Source: Paracoccus caeni | GTDB taxonomy: Bacteria; Pseudomonadota; Alphaproteobacteria; Rhodobacterales; Rhodobacteraceae | Reading direction: 5' to 3' | DNA length: 64,000 bases | Assembly (NCBI RefSeq): GCF_016629665.1 | Contig: NZ_JAEPRQ010000001.1 | Span: forward strand, 372,001-436,000 | Part shown: in pieces, positions 30,208-38,653 of the stretch | How positions within the stretch are numbered: the stretch's first letter is position 1 | Layout of the letters: every line of letters starts with the position of its first letter | Notes under the pieces: model-generated | What the model was told of the DNA's origin: nothing | Seen by the model: only the letters and a program-made list of their open reading frames with translations | Database searches by the model: none | Position numbers and translations under genes: made by a program

Positions 30208-31182
30208 ATGGACGAGCTTCTGAACCCTCTGATCCAGGGCGACCGCCGCGCCTTGTCGCGGGCGATCACCCTGATCGAATCGACGCGGCCCGACCATCGC
30301 GCCCGCGCCGTTGCGCTGTTGTCGAGCCTGCCCGACCGGCAGGCGCTGCGCATCGGAATGTCGGGCACGCCCGGCGTCGGCAAATCCACCTTCATCGAAG
30401 CCTTCGGCACCATGTTGACCGAAGCCGGGTTGAAGGTCGCCGTCCTTGCCGTCGATCCGTCCTCGACCCGCTCGGGTGGTTCGATCCTTGGCGACAAGAC
30501 CCGGATGGAGCTTCTTTCGCGCAACCCGAACGCCTTCATTCGCCCCACGCCCTCCAGTGCCCAGCTTGGCGGCGTCGCCCGCCGCACGCGCGAGGCGATC
30601 CGGCTGTGCGAGGCGGCGGGCTATGATGTCGTGCTGATCGAAACCGTGGGGGTCGGTCAGTCCGAGACGCTGGTGGCCGAGATGTGCGATCTTTTCGTCT
30701 TGCTGCTTGCACCGGCGGGGGGCGACGAATTGCAGGGCGTGAAGCGCGGCATCATGGAGATGGCCGACCTGATCCTTGTGAACAAGGCCGACGGCGACCT
30801 GCTGTCCACCGCCCGTCGCACCGTTGCCGACTATGCGGGGGCGCTGCGCCTGCTGCGCAAACGCCCGCAGGATCCTGAGCGGTTTCCGAAGGCTCTGGCG
30901 GTGTCGGCGCTGACCGGCGACGGCATGCGCAAGGCTTGGGACGAGATGCAGGAACTGGCCGACTGGCGGCGCGAACATGGGCATTTCGACGGCAACCGGG
31001 CAGAGCAGTCGCGGCACTGGTTCATGGCGGAACTTCGCGCCGGGCTGCTGGCACGGCTGGAAACGCATGCGGCAAAGGCCCATCTTGAGGATCTGGGCGA
31101 ACGGGTTGCCAGTGGCGATACCAGCCCGGCAGATGCCGCGCATCAGATGCTGGACTGGCTGCAGGATCAGGGCCGGAAATAG
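30208..31182 (+). CDS. meaB: MeaB/ArgK family G-protein chaperone of methylmalonyl-CoA mutase
   Basis: A 324-residue P-loop GTPase that protects and reloads adenosylcobalamin-dependent mutases. It contains the G1 loop GTPGVGKSTF, a Walker B-like region VAVLAVDPSS, the switch sequence DVVLIETVGVGQSE and the NKAD base-recognition motif. The start at 30208 is where the family begins; the frame runs further upstream to 29932 over the divergent thioredoxin gene, so that part is not coding. The mutase gene itself is not in this window. Confidence 0.92.
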   Translation: MDELLNPLIQGDRRALSRAITLIESTRPDHRARAVALLSSLPDRQALRIGMSGTPGVGKSTFIEAFGTMLTEAGLKVAVLAVDPSSTRSGGSILGDKTRMELLSRNPNAFIRPTPSSAQLGGVARRTREAIRLCEAAGYDVVLIETVGVGQSETLVAEMCDLFVLLLAPAGGDELQGVKRGIMEMADLILVNKADGDLLSTARRTVADYAGALRLLRKRPQDPERFPKALAVSALTGDGMRKAWDEMQELADWRREHGHFDGNRAEQSRHWFMAELRAGLLARLETHAAKAHLEDLGERVASGDTSPADAAHQMLDWLQDQGRK

Positions 31183-31253
31183 ACGCCCGATTTCGCGGCC
31201 CGCTGTAGCGGCGAATCATCTAGCAAGGGAGAGCATCAGCAAGGACCATGACC

Positions 31254-32303
31254 ATGAACGCTCTGCCCGATCCGAAAACGCTCTACGCCGCGCTGGTCGC
31301 CCGCGATCCCGCTTATGAGGGGCGCGCGTTGGTCGGCGTCACCACGACCGGCATCTTCTGCCGCCTGACCTGCCCGGCCCGCAAGCCCTTGGAAACCAAT
31401 TGCCAATGGTTCACCACCGCTACAGAGGCCCGCGCTGCCGGTTTCCGTCCCTGTCTGCGCTGCCACCCGACAGGTGCGACAGCCGAGGGAGAGCCGCTGG
31501 TCCGCGACCTGATGGCCCGGCTGGAGGCCGACCCCGAGCATCGCTGGTCCGAAACCGATCTGACCGCACTTGGCCATGACCCCTCGACCGTGCGCCGCGC
31601 GTTCAAGCGGCATTTCGGGCAAAGTTTTCTGGAAATGGCCCGCGCGGCGCGGCTGCGCCATGGGCTTGGTGCGCTGAAGGAGGGATCGCAGATGATCGAT
31701 GCGCAACTTGATGCGGGATTCGATTCGGCTTCGGGGTTCCGCACGGCCTTTGCCCGGCTGTTCGGCCATCCGCCGCACCAGATGGTAAAGCCCTCGGACC
31801 TGCGCGCCGACTGGATCGACACGCCGCTGGGCGGGATGATCGCCATTGCCGACGACAGCAATCTGCACCTGCTGGAATTCGTCGAAAGAAAGGCGCTGCC
31901 ACAGGGGCTGCGCAAGCTATCCGAACTGACCAAGGGCCGCCTCGGTCTTGGCCGCTCTGCCGTCCACGACCGGACCGAGGCGCAGCTTCGGCGCTATTTC
32001 AAGGGCGAGGCTCCGCTGATGGACATTCCCGTCGCCCTTCACGGCACCGATTTCCAGAACCGTGTCTGGCAGGCGCTGCAGACCATCCCGGCGGGCGAAA
32101 CGCGCAGCTATGCCCAGCTTGCCGCCCAGATCGGCCAACCGACCGCCGTTCGCGCCGTGGCGCGGGCCAATGCCACGAACCGGCTGGCGCTGGTCGTGCC
32201 CTGCCACCGCGTCATCGGCGCCGATGGCACGCTGACCGGCTATGCCGGGGGGCTGTGGCGCAAGGAAAAACTGATCGAGATAGAGCGTAGCTATGCAGCC
32301 TGA
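31254..32303 (+). CDS. ada: Bifunctional Ada: methylation-responsive regulator and O6-methylguanine-DNA methyltransferase
   Basis: A 349-residue three-domain protein. Residues about 10-75 form the zinc-binding methyl-phosphotriester domain with the four cysteines in IFCRLTC and CLRCHP. An AraC-type helix-turn-helix region follows (SAGFDSASGFRTAFARLFGHPP-like). The C-terminal part has the O6-methyltransferase active site VVPCHRVIGADG. AAGGA at 31241-31245 has good spacing to an ATG at 31254; an ATG at 31248 is also possible. It overlaps the next gene by 11 bases. Confidence 0.93.
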   Translation: MNALPDPKTLYAALVARDPAYEGRALVGVTTTGIFCRLTCPARKPLETNCQWFTTATEARAAGFRPCLRCHPTGATAEGEPLVRDLMARLEADPEHRWSETDLTALGHDPSTVRRAFKRHFGQSFLEMARAARLRHGLGALKEGSQMIDAQLDAGFDSASGFRTAFARLFGHPPHQMVKPSDLRADWIDTPLGGMIAIADDSNLHLLEFVERKALPQGLRKLSELTKGRLGLGRSAVHDRTEAQLRRYFKGEAPLMDIPVALHGTDFQNRVWQALQTIPAGETRSYAQLAAQIGQPTAVRAVARANATNRLALVVPCHRVIGADGTLTGYAGGLWRKEKLIEIERSYAA

Positions 32304-33039
32304 CATCATCTTCCGCGACCTCCACCAGCCGGGCAATCCGCTGGTCCTGATCAATATCTGGGACGCCGGATCGGCCAAGGCCGTCGCTGGCGCCGGCGCG
32401 AAGGCGCTGGCGACCGGCAGCGCCTCGGTCGCCGGTGCGCTTGGTTTCGGCGACGGGCAAGAGATCCCGCTGGACCTGTTGCTTCTGGTCATCGAACGTA
32501 TCCGCGCCGCCTCGGACCTGCCCTTGAGCGTGGATTTCGAGGCGGGCTATGCCGACGATCCCGCAGGGATCACCGCCAATGCGAAGCGACTGGAAGCTCT
32601 TGGCGTCGCGGGGGTGAACCTTGAGGACGGGATTCCGCCCGAAAACGGCATCCGCCCGGCCCATGAGCACGCCGCCCGAATCGCGGCGATCACCGATCAT
32701 ACCGGCATCTTCGTGAATGCCCGCACCGACCTGTTCCTGCAAAACCCGGCTGAAACCCATGCCGATCTGATCGCAGACGCACTTGCGCGCGCGGCGGCAT
32801 ATGCCGAAGCCGGGGCAGGGTGCTTCTTCGCCCCCGGCCTTGCCGATCCGGCGCTGATCGGCGCGCTGACACGCGATTGCCCCTTGCCGGTCAATATCAT
32901 GGCCTCGCCAAAGACCCCGCCGCTTGACGCGCTTGCACGGCTGAACGTGGCGCGGGTCAGCCATGGGCCGTTCCCGTGGCGCGCGGCGATGGCGGGGCTG
33001 GCATCGGCGGCTGAAGCTGAATTCAGGATTCTGGCTTGA
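32293..33039 (+). CDS. Isocitrate lyase/PEP mutase family protein
   Basis: A 248-residue TIM-barrel enzyme of the ICL/PEPM superfamily. It has IWDAGSAKAVAGAG, the metal-binding stretch SVDFEAGYADDP and VNLEDG followed by RTDLF. Subgroup activity cannot be set: relatives cut or rearrange 2-carboxylic acids (for example oxaloacetate or methylisocitrate). The classic phosphonomutase active-site KKxxGH segment is not visible, so phosphonate synthesis is unlikely. It overlaps the ada stop by 11 bases and is read in another frame. Confidence 0.8.
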   Translation: MQPDIIFRDLHQPGNPLVLINIWDAGSAKAVAGAGAKALATGSASVAGALGFGDGQEIPLDLLLLVIERIRAASDLPLSVDFEAGYADDPAGITANAKRLEALGVAGVNLEDGIPPENGIRPAHEHAARIAAITDHTGIFVNARTDLFLQNPAETHADLIADALARAAAYAEAGAGCFFAPGLADPALIGALTRDCPLPVNIMASPKTPPLDALARLNVARVSHGPFPWRAAMAGLASAAEAEFRILA

Positions 33040-33164
33040 CGCCGCCACGGCTTTTTCGTAACCAACCGCGAACAGGATTTCGGGCGCTGCCTCGCGGCGC
33101 CCTTTCACATTGGGTCGGACCCCTGCCGGGACCGCCCGCATAGCTGAGACGAAGGAATAGTACC

Positions 33165-33452
33165 ATGTCGCGCGTCTGCGAACTGACCGGCAAAGGCCCG
33201 ATGACTGGCAACAATGTCAGCCACGCGAACAATAGAACCCGTCGCCGGTTCCTGCCGAACCTGAACGACGTGACGCTGCAATCCGAGGCTCTGGGCCGCA
33301 GCTACTCGCTGCGCATCTCGGCTGCCGCGCTGCGTTCGGTCGATCACCGTGGCGGTCTGGACGCTTTCCTGGCCAAAGCCAAGGATGCGGAACTGTCGGA
33401 CCGCGCGCTGAAGATCAAGCGCGAGATCGCCAAGGGCGCCGCAACCGCCTGA
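33165..33452 (+). CDS. rpmB: 50S ribosomal protein L28
   Basis: A 95-residue ribosomal protein. The family start [22 protein letters not shown] and the basic [10 protein letters not shown] block are complete. It is a single-gene unit with its own terminator. Confidence 0.97.
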   Translation: MSRVCELTGKGPMTGNNVSHANNRTRRRFLPNLNDVTLQSEALGRSYSLRISAAALRSVDHRGGLDAFLAKAKDAELSDRALKIKREIAKGAATA

Positions 33453-33476
33453 TCTCTGCCGCATCTGCGACAGATT

Positions 33477-33500
33477 GCCCCGCTTTGCAGCGGGGCTTTT
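33477..33500 (+). terminator. rpmB terminator
   Basis: GCCCCGCT (33477-33484) and AGCGGGGC (33489-33496) form a perfect 8-bp stem with a TTGC tetraloop, followed by TTTT. Confidence 0.9.
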
Positions 33501-33657
33501 GCATTTGCGGGCAATTGATTTGCGGTGAGATCGCGGCAAGGCTATAGCGGGCCAGGTTCGCGCGTGAGGAAGCCGTTGCCGTTTGCTGGGATCATCGGAT
33601 GTGACGACAAAGCCCCCGCCGGGTCTGCTGCGCGGGCGCTGCGGGTCTGATCACGCC

Positions 33658-33999
33658 ATGAGCCGCGTTCTGCATCTTTCGCTGATCCTTTTGCTTGCGC
33701 TGACCGGCATCGGTCTGGGCGCTGCGCGGGGAACTGCGGTGCTGGACGGGCAGGTGGTCCTTTGCTCGGGCCATGGCGTCGTCATGGTTCATCAGCCCGA
33801 TTCTCCCTTCGCGATCAAGGCGCATATCTGCCCCGACATGGCCTTGTCGCTAATGTCGGCACAGACAGCCGAGCCGCCGGTCCTGCCTGAACGTCTGGCG
33901 ACTGCGCTGATCCATATCTTGCCTGTCGATCACATCGGCATCGGCCGCTCTGCCCCGCCTGCATGGGCGCGCGGTCCACCTTCGACGCAGCTTCTGTGA
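33658..33999 (+). CDS. Small secreted protein next to copper genes, unknown family
   Basis: A 113-residue protein with an N-terminal signal peptide (MSRVLHLSLILLLALTGIGLGAARG). It contains two cysteines (VVLCSGHGVVMVHQ and HICPDMALSL) and several His/Met residues that could bind a metal, which fits small DUF2946-like proteins seen beside copper chaperones. No firm family. The start at 33658 begins the signal peptide; a longer frame back to 33583 adds an unlikely leader. It is followed 33 bases later by the PCu(A)C gene, so the two probably form one operon. Confidence 0.6.
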   Translation: MSRVLHLSLILLLALTGIGLGAARGTAVLDGQVVLCSGHGVVMVHQPDSPFAIKAHICPDMALSLMSAQTAEPPVLPERLATALIHILPVDHIGIGRSAPPAWARGPPSTQLL

Positions 34000-34032
34000 C
34001 CGGAAACTGAACGCATCTCGAAGGAAAAGACC

Positions 34033-34500
34033 ATGAACCGTATCGCCCTGACCACCGCCCTCGCGGCGCTTCTGCCGCTGTCTGCGCTTGCCCATGACGG
34101 CGTTGCAGTGCGCGACGCCTATGTGCTGAGCAGCAATCCCAAGACCGCAGCCGCCTTCATGCAGCTTGAGAATCACCGTGAGGTGGAATGCCGCCTGACC
34201 GGCGCGTCCTCGGACACCGCCGAGCGGGTCGAGCTGCACACGCATGTCGAAGAGAACGGCATGATGAAAATGACCCATGTCGAGGAAGGCTTCGCCGTCG
34301 CCCCGCGTGCCGAGCATGCGCTGGAGCGTGGCGGCGATCACATCATGATGATGGGGGTCAAGGAGCCGCTGGATGTCGATGACGTGGTAAAGCTGAAGCT
34401 GGATTTCGGTGATTGCGGCACGCTGGATGTCGAGGCTCCGGTGGTGGACCGGACGCCGGAAGCAAGCGCCGAAGCGGCCGAGGATCACAGCGGGCACTAA
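34033..34500 (+). CDS. Periplasmic copper chaperone PCu(A)C
   Basis: A 155-residue periplasmic Cu(I) chaperone used in assembly of the CuA centre of cytochrome c oxidase. A signal peptide (MNRIALTTALAALLPLSALA) precedes HDGVAVRDAYVLSS. Copper ligands follow the family pattern: H and M in ELHTHVEENGMMKM and the downstream HIMMMGVKEP. A His-containing tail (EDHSGH) may add metal binding. It lies in a copper-related neighbourhood with the CopA ATPase 700 bases away on the other strand. Confidence 0.88.
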   Translation: MNRIALTTALAALLPLSALAHDGVAVRDAYVLSSNPKTAAAFMQLENHREVECRLTGASSDTAERVELHTHVEENGMMKMTHVEEGFAVAPRAEHALERGGDHIMMMGVKEPLDVDDVVKLKLDFGDCGTLDVEAPVVDRTPEASAEAAEDHSGH

Positions 34501-34511
34501 ATCAGCCGTCA

Positions 34512-34556
34512 CACAGGGATAGAGAGCTTGCCCTGACGGGCGGGCTCTGCCCTGTG
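34512..34556. terminator. Bidirectional terminator hairpin
   Basis: Nested stems lie between the convergent PCu(A)C and esterase genes: CACAGGG (34512-34518) with CCCTGTG (34550-34556), then AGAGC with GCTCT, then GCCC with GGGC. There is no strong T-tract on either strand. Confidence 0.5.
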
Positions 34557-34573
34557 CGCCTGTGTTCACCGCG

Positions 34574-35218
34574 TCATTCAAGCTGATCCAGCAATTCCAG
34601 CAGATGCGGCCCAAGCCGTTCGACCAGCAGCTTCACCCCCTCTGCCGACGGATGGATGCCGTCGGCCAGCAGCAATTCGCGCTGTCGTTCGGGAGGTCCT
34701 GCGACAAGCGGGCCGTAGATATCGGGCAGCAGCAGCACCTTGTGCCGCTGCGCAAGACGCGGCCAGATCGCGGCCCAGCGACGGCGTATCTCGGCATCGC
34801 CGCGCGGTGGGTGGATACCGACCAGCAGCACCGGCCTGCCGCCCGATTTTGCCGTCTCAAGGATCACGTCCAGATTGGCTTCGGCCCGATCCGGCGGGAT
34901 ACGCATCAGCATGTCATTGCCGCCCAGCTCGACGATGACCGCATCGGGACGGTGCCGCCGCATCGACCACAAGATTCGCACCCGCCCGCCATAGGTCGTG
35001 TCGCCCGATAACCCGCCATTGATCATCATCGCGCGGCGGTCCTGTCTGGTCAGATATTCTTGCAGTTGCGGCACCAGCCCGTCCGCTGGCGGCAGGCCGA
35101 AACCTGCAGTCATGCTGTCGCCGAACATCAGCACGCGCGGGATCGGCTGATCGGCGCGGGCCGGGCCGGAAAGGACCAGCGCCGCGCCAGAGGCCAGAAA
35201 CCCGCGCCGACCGATCAT
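34574..35218 (-). CDS. GDSL/SGNH-family esterase (TesA-like arylesterase)
   Basis: A 214-residue secreted hydrolase. A signal peptide of the twin-arginine type (MIGRRGFLASGAALVLSGPARA) is followed by block I FGDSMTAGFG (catalytic Ser), block II NGGLSGDTTYGG, block III ELGGNDML and block V DGIHPSAEG (catalytic Asp and His). It resembles TesA/arylesterase proteins that cut short esters or thioesters. It overlaps the copA stop by 4 bases and so is co-translated with it, although no copper link is known for this enzyme type. Confidence 0.88.
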   Translation of the reverse strand: MIGRRGFLASGAALVLSGPARADQPIPRVLMFGDSMTAGFGLPPADGLVPQLQEYLTRQDRRAMMINGGLSGDTTYGGRVRILWSMRRHRPDAVIVELGGNDMLMRIPPDRAEANLDVILETAKSGGRPVLLVGIHPPRGDAEIRRRWAAIWPRLAQRHKVLLLPDIYGPLVAGPPERQRELLLADGIHPSAEGVKLLVERLGPHLLELLDQLE

Positions 35219-37617
35219 GCGGCGCGCCTTAGCCGCAGGGCATTGCCGACAACGCAGACCGAGGACAGCGCCATCGCCCCTGCGGCCAGCATCGGCGACA
35301 GTTGTGGCCCGCCAAAGGGCACCAGCACGCCCATCGCAACGGGGATCAACAGGGCGTTGTAGCCAAAGGCCCAGAACAGGTTCTGCCTGATATTCCGCAT
35401 CACCGCCCGCGACAGCCGGATCGCGCGAACCACCCCCGACGGATCGCCCGAGATCAGCACCACATCGGCGGATTCGATGGCGACATCGGTACCGCTGCCA
35501 ATGGCGATGCCGGTATCCGCCGCCGCCAGCGCGGGCGCGTCATTGATCCCGTCGCCGACAAAGACCGAACCCTTGCCCATCGCCTTCACCGCGCCAAGCT
35601 TGTCATCCGGCAGTAATCCCCCTTGGACCTGATCGATCCCAAGGCGACCGCCCACCGCATCCGCCGTCGCCTGCACATCGCCCGACAGCATCGCTGCTTG
35701 CAGGCCAAGGCTGTGCAGCCCGTCAATGGTCTTTGCCGCCTCGGGGCGGATCGGGTCCATCAGCGCAAGGCTGGCGACATGGCGGCCATCCACGGCGAGA
35801 TGCACCGGGGTCGCGGCAATCTGGTCAGACAGCAGCGCGTCATTGAACGCGATCCCGGCATCCTCAAGCGCCTTGCGATTGCCGATCAGCAGGTGCTGCC
35901 CCTCGACCAAAGCCGTCAGCCCGTGTCCGGCCGAGGCGCTGACCTGTGTCGCTTCGGGCAGAGTCAGCCCGCGATCTTTGGCAGCGGTGACGATGGCATG
36001 GGCCAGCGGATGTTCAGACTGCGTTTCGGCGGCAGCGGTCAGGCGCAGGGCGTCGTCCTCGGGGATACCTTCGGTTCGCAAGCCGACCAGCGCCGGGCGG
36101 CCCTGGGTCAGGGTGCCGGTCTTGTCGAAGCCGACCAGCTTCGCCTCGGACAACCGTTGCAGCGCATCGCCGCGCCGGAACAGCACGCCAAGCTGCGCGC
36201 CGCGCCCGGTGCCGACCATGATCGAGACCGGAACGGCCAGCCCCATGGCACAGGGGCAGGCGATGATCAGCACCGCCACCGCAGCCACCACCGCATGCGC
36301 AAGGTCAGGACCAAACGCCATCCACAGCGCGAAGGTCAGCGCTGCCAGCCCGATCACAACCGGCACGAAAATCCGCGTGATCCGGTCCACCAGCGCCTGA
36401 ACCGGCAGTTTGGCCGCCTGTGCGTCCTGCACCAGCTTCACGATCCGGGCGAGGGTCGTATCCGCCCCCGTCGCCGTGACCTGAAAGGTCAGGACAGACG
36501 AGCCATTGACCGTCCCCCCCGTCACCTTGTCGCCGGGGCTTTTCACGGCGGGGATCGGCTCTCCGGTCAGCATCGCCTCATCCACCGGGCCGGTGCCTTC
36601 GGTGACGACGCCATCCACCGCGACTCGTTCGCCCGGTTTCAGCCGCACCAGATCGCCGGGGCGCAAATCCGCGACCGCGACCGTTATCGGCTGGCCGTCG
36701 CGCAGAATCGTCGCCTCATCCGGGGCCAGTTCAATCAGGGCGCGGATCGCCTGACTGGCCTGACCCTTGGCCCGCGCTTCGAGCCAGCGGCCCATCAGGA
36801 TCAGGGTGATGATGACCGCTGCCGCCTCGAAATAGACGTGGCGAGAGGTTTCGGGGATGAGTTGCGGGGCAATCGTCACCACCGACGAATAAAGAAATGC
36901 AGCACCTGCACCAAGCGCGACCAAAGAGTTCATCTCGGGCCCGCCGCGCAGCAGCGCCGGGATGCCGGTGGTAAAGAAGCGCAGACCCGGCCCGGCAAGA
37001 ATGATCGCGGTCAGGATCATCTGCGCGTAAAGCAGGTTCTGCGCGCCAAAGGTTACGTGCTGCCAGTGGTGAAAGGACGGGAACAGGTGTCCGCCCATCT
37101 CGCCCACGAAGATCGGCAGGGTCAGGACCAGCGCGATCAGAAAGCGGCGCTTGATCGTGCCTGCCTCGTCATCGTGATGGTGATGGTGATGTTGGCTGTG
37201 ATCGGTCTGGGGCTTTGCCGGATAGCCAAGTTTCGTCACCACCTCGGCCAGCGCCTGCGGGGTCACGGCAGGGCTGTGGGTGATCTCGGCGGTCTGGGCG
37301 ACAAGGTTGACCTCGGCTTTGGCAATGTCAGGACGTGCGGTCAGTGCCCGCTCGATCCGGCCAGAGCATGAGGCGCAACTCATCCCCTCGACCGACAGCC
37401 GTGTGGTCATCAGTTCCGGCGGATAGCCCGCCTTGGCAAGTGCCTGATCGATATCGGGCAGCTTGGCCCCGTCCAGACGCATCCGCGCCCGTTTGGTGAT
37501 CGCGCTGACCGAGATGTCGGAGACGCCGGGGACATTGGCAAGCGCGCGTTCGACGCGGCCCGCGCAGGCGGCGCAATTGATGCCCGGAATGGGCAGTTCG
37601 ATGTCAGAGGTGGTCAT
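35215..37617 (-). CDS. copA: Copper-exporting P1B-type ATPase
   Basis: An 800-residue heavy-metal ATPase of the inner membrane that pumps Cu(I) out of the cytosol. Two N-terminal HMA domains carry NCAACAGR and SCASCSGR. A His-rich segment (SQHHHHHHDDEAG) precedes the membrane part. The transmembrane metal site is CPCAMG (Cu(I)-type CPC), the phosphorylation site is FDKTGTLTQG, and HP occurs in SEHPLAHAI. The hinge is VGDGINDAPAL. A downstream esterase overlaps by 4 bases. The 414-base upstream region must contain its promoter; I did not find a clear CueR operator. Confidence 0.93.
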   Translation of the reverse strand: MTTSDIELPIPGINCAACAGRVERALANVPGVSDISVSAITKRARMRLDGAKLPDIDQALAKAGYPPELMTTRLSVEGMSCASCSGRIERALTARPDIAKAEVNLVAQTAEITHSPAVTPQALAEVVTKLGYPAKPQTDHSQHHHHHHDDEAGTIKRRFLIALVLTLPIFVGEMGGHLFPSFHHWQHVTFGAQNLLYAQMILTAIILAGPGLRFFTTGIPALLRGGPEMNSLVALGAGAAFLYSSVVTIAPQLIPETSRHVYFEAAAVIITLILMGRWLEARAKGQASQAIRALIELAPDEATILRDGQPITVAVADLRPGDLVRLKPGERVAVDGVVTEGTGPVDEAMLTGEPIPAVKSPGDKVTGGTVNGSSVLTFQVTATGADTTLARIVKLVQDAQAAKLPVQALVDRITRIFVPVVIGLAALTFALWMAFGPDLAHAVVAAVAVLIIACPCAMGLAVPVSIMVGTGRGAQLGVLFRRGDALQRLSEAKLVGFDKTGTLTQGRPALVGLRTEGIPEDDALRLTAAAETQSEHPLAHAIVTAAKDRGLTLPEATQVSASAGHGLTALVEGQHLLIGNRKALEDAGIAFNDALLSDQIAATPVHLAVDGRHVASLALMDPIRPEAAKTIDGLHSLGLQAAMLSGDVQATADAVGGRLGIDQVQGGLLPDDKLGAVKAMGKGSVFVGDGINDAPALAAADTGIAIGSGTDVAIESADVVLISGDPSGVVRAIRLSRAVMRNIRQNLFWAFGYNALLIPVAMGVLVPFGGPQLSPMLAAGAMALSSVCVVGNALRLRRAA

Positions 37618-38031
37618 GTCCGTTTCCTGAAATCATGCGTGAAGGGAGTGGCATGTTTCGGAAACGGGGAGGGGCCTGCGGTGGCGATGGTTGCGGCCAT
37701 TCAAGTTGCGGTCGCAGCAAGGCATGTTGATCGGCAAGGCGCTGGCGCACCAGCGGTTGCGCCGACAATCGGGTCCGCGCGCCGATATGACAACGGCAGG
37801 CCCGGTCGCCACGGCCACGGCACAGATGCACGGGCCGGGGGGTGGCCCGGCGCGGTGCGGCTGCGTGACAGCAAAGAGATGTCTGTTCCGTCGGCATGTT
37901 TCGAACATGTGGCCGATACGACTCGCATTCAAGGGCGCAATTTTTCGCGAACGCCGTCGTGAATTGCCAATCACGGTGGTTTTGCGATAATCGCGGGAAA
38001 GAAACGTTAACGCTGAGCAGGACGAGCATCC
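37618..38031. other. Gene-free 414-bp region between copA and the L,D-transpeptidase gene
   Basis: The two flanking genes diverge from here, so both promoters should lie in it. Several frames stay open on both strands, but their translations are Arg/Pro/His-rich, show no family features, and no frame has a good ribosome site. The half nearer copA is GC-rich, while 37930-38030 is AT-richer and better suited to a promoter for the transpeptidase gene. I call no gene. Confidence 0.4.
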
Positions 38032-38592
38032 ATGAACCGACGTGAATTGATGTCGCTGGCCGTGCCTATGGTGGCGGTCGCGGCTTTTGGCCCGTCGCTG
38101 GCCAATGCCCAGGAAGCGGCCCGTGATCCCTATGCCCCGGTCGAGGTGGCGATCCGCAACGATTTCGAGGTCGGCTCGATCGTCGTCGTGAGCAAGGATT
38201 TCTTCCTGTATCACGTCATCGCGCCGGGCCGCGCCGTGCGTTACGGCGTCGCCGTGGGCAAGGCCGAACTGGTCTGGAAGGGCCGGGCGACCGTTGGCCG
38301 GAAGGTCGAATGGCCAAGCTGGCGTCCGACGGAGGATATGATCAAGCGTAATCCGAATGCCTATGAGCGTTACCGCGACGGCATGCCGGGTGGCCCGCGC
38401 AACCCGCTTGGCGCACGGGCGCTGTATCTTTACGACGCGCGCGGCAATGACACCGCGATCCGTATCCACGGCACGACCGAGCCGAACTCGATCGGGCGCG
38501 CAGTCTCGAACGGCTGTCTGCGGATGCGGAACGAAGCGGTGATGGCGCTTTATGACCAGATCCCGATCGGGACGCCGGTTTACGTCTATTGA
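38032..38592 (+). CDS. L,D-transpeptidase (YkuD family)
   Basis: A 186-residue periplasmic peptidoglycan enzyme, or a protein that links outer-membrane proteins to the wall. Its N-terminal signal is MNRRELMSLAVPMVAVAAFG. The catalytic motif is IRIHGTTEPNSIGRAVSNGCLRM, where the histidine and the cysteine in SNGCLRM form the active site. The PRNPLGARALYL stretch before it is typical of the family. It is monocistronic, followed by a hairpin and convergent to the PNP gene. Confidence 0.92.
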   Translation: MNRRELMSLAVPMVAVAAFGPSLANAQEAARDPYAPVEVAIRNDFEVGSIVVVSKDFFLYHVIAPGRAVRYGVAVGKAELVWKGRATVGRKVEWPSWRPTEDMIKRNPNAYERYRDGMPGGPRNPLGARALYLYDARGNDTAIRIHGTTEPNSIGRAVSNGCLRMRNEAVMALYDQIPIGTPVYVY

Positions 38593-38598
38593 TCCTTG

Positions 38599-38628
38599 CG
38601 CCGGTGGCAGCCTCTGGTGCCTCCGGCG
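38599..38628. terminator. 3'-end hairpin followed by GATATTT motif
   Basis: CGCCGG (38599-38604) and CCGGCG (38623-38628), with an inner GGCA/TGCC stem, form a hairpin 6 bases after the transpeptidase stop. GGGGATATTTCACTGAAGAAG follows on the plus strand. It may serve both convergent genes. Confidence 0.6.
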
Positions 38629-38653
38629 GGGATATTTCACTGAAGAAGAAGCG

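Noticed and set aside
32293-33039. Phosphonate biosynthesis (PEP phosphonomutase) assignment
   Set aside because: The enzyme has the general ICL/PEPM barrel motifs but not the phosphonomutase active-site loop, and no phosphonate genes are nearby.
37604-38029. Minus-strand frame of 141 codons upstream of copA
   Set aside because: It has Cys/His residues but no known metal-binding motif, no good ribosome site and a composition like random GC-rich sequence.
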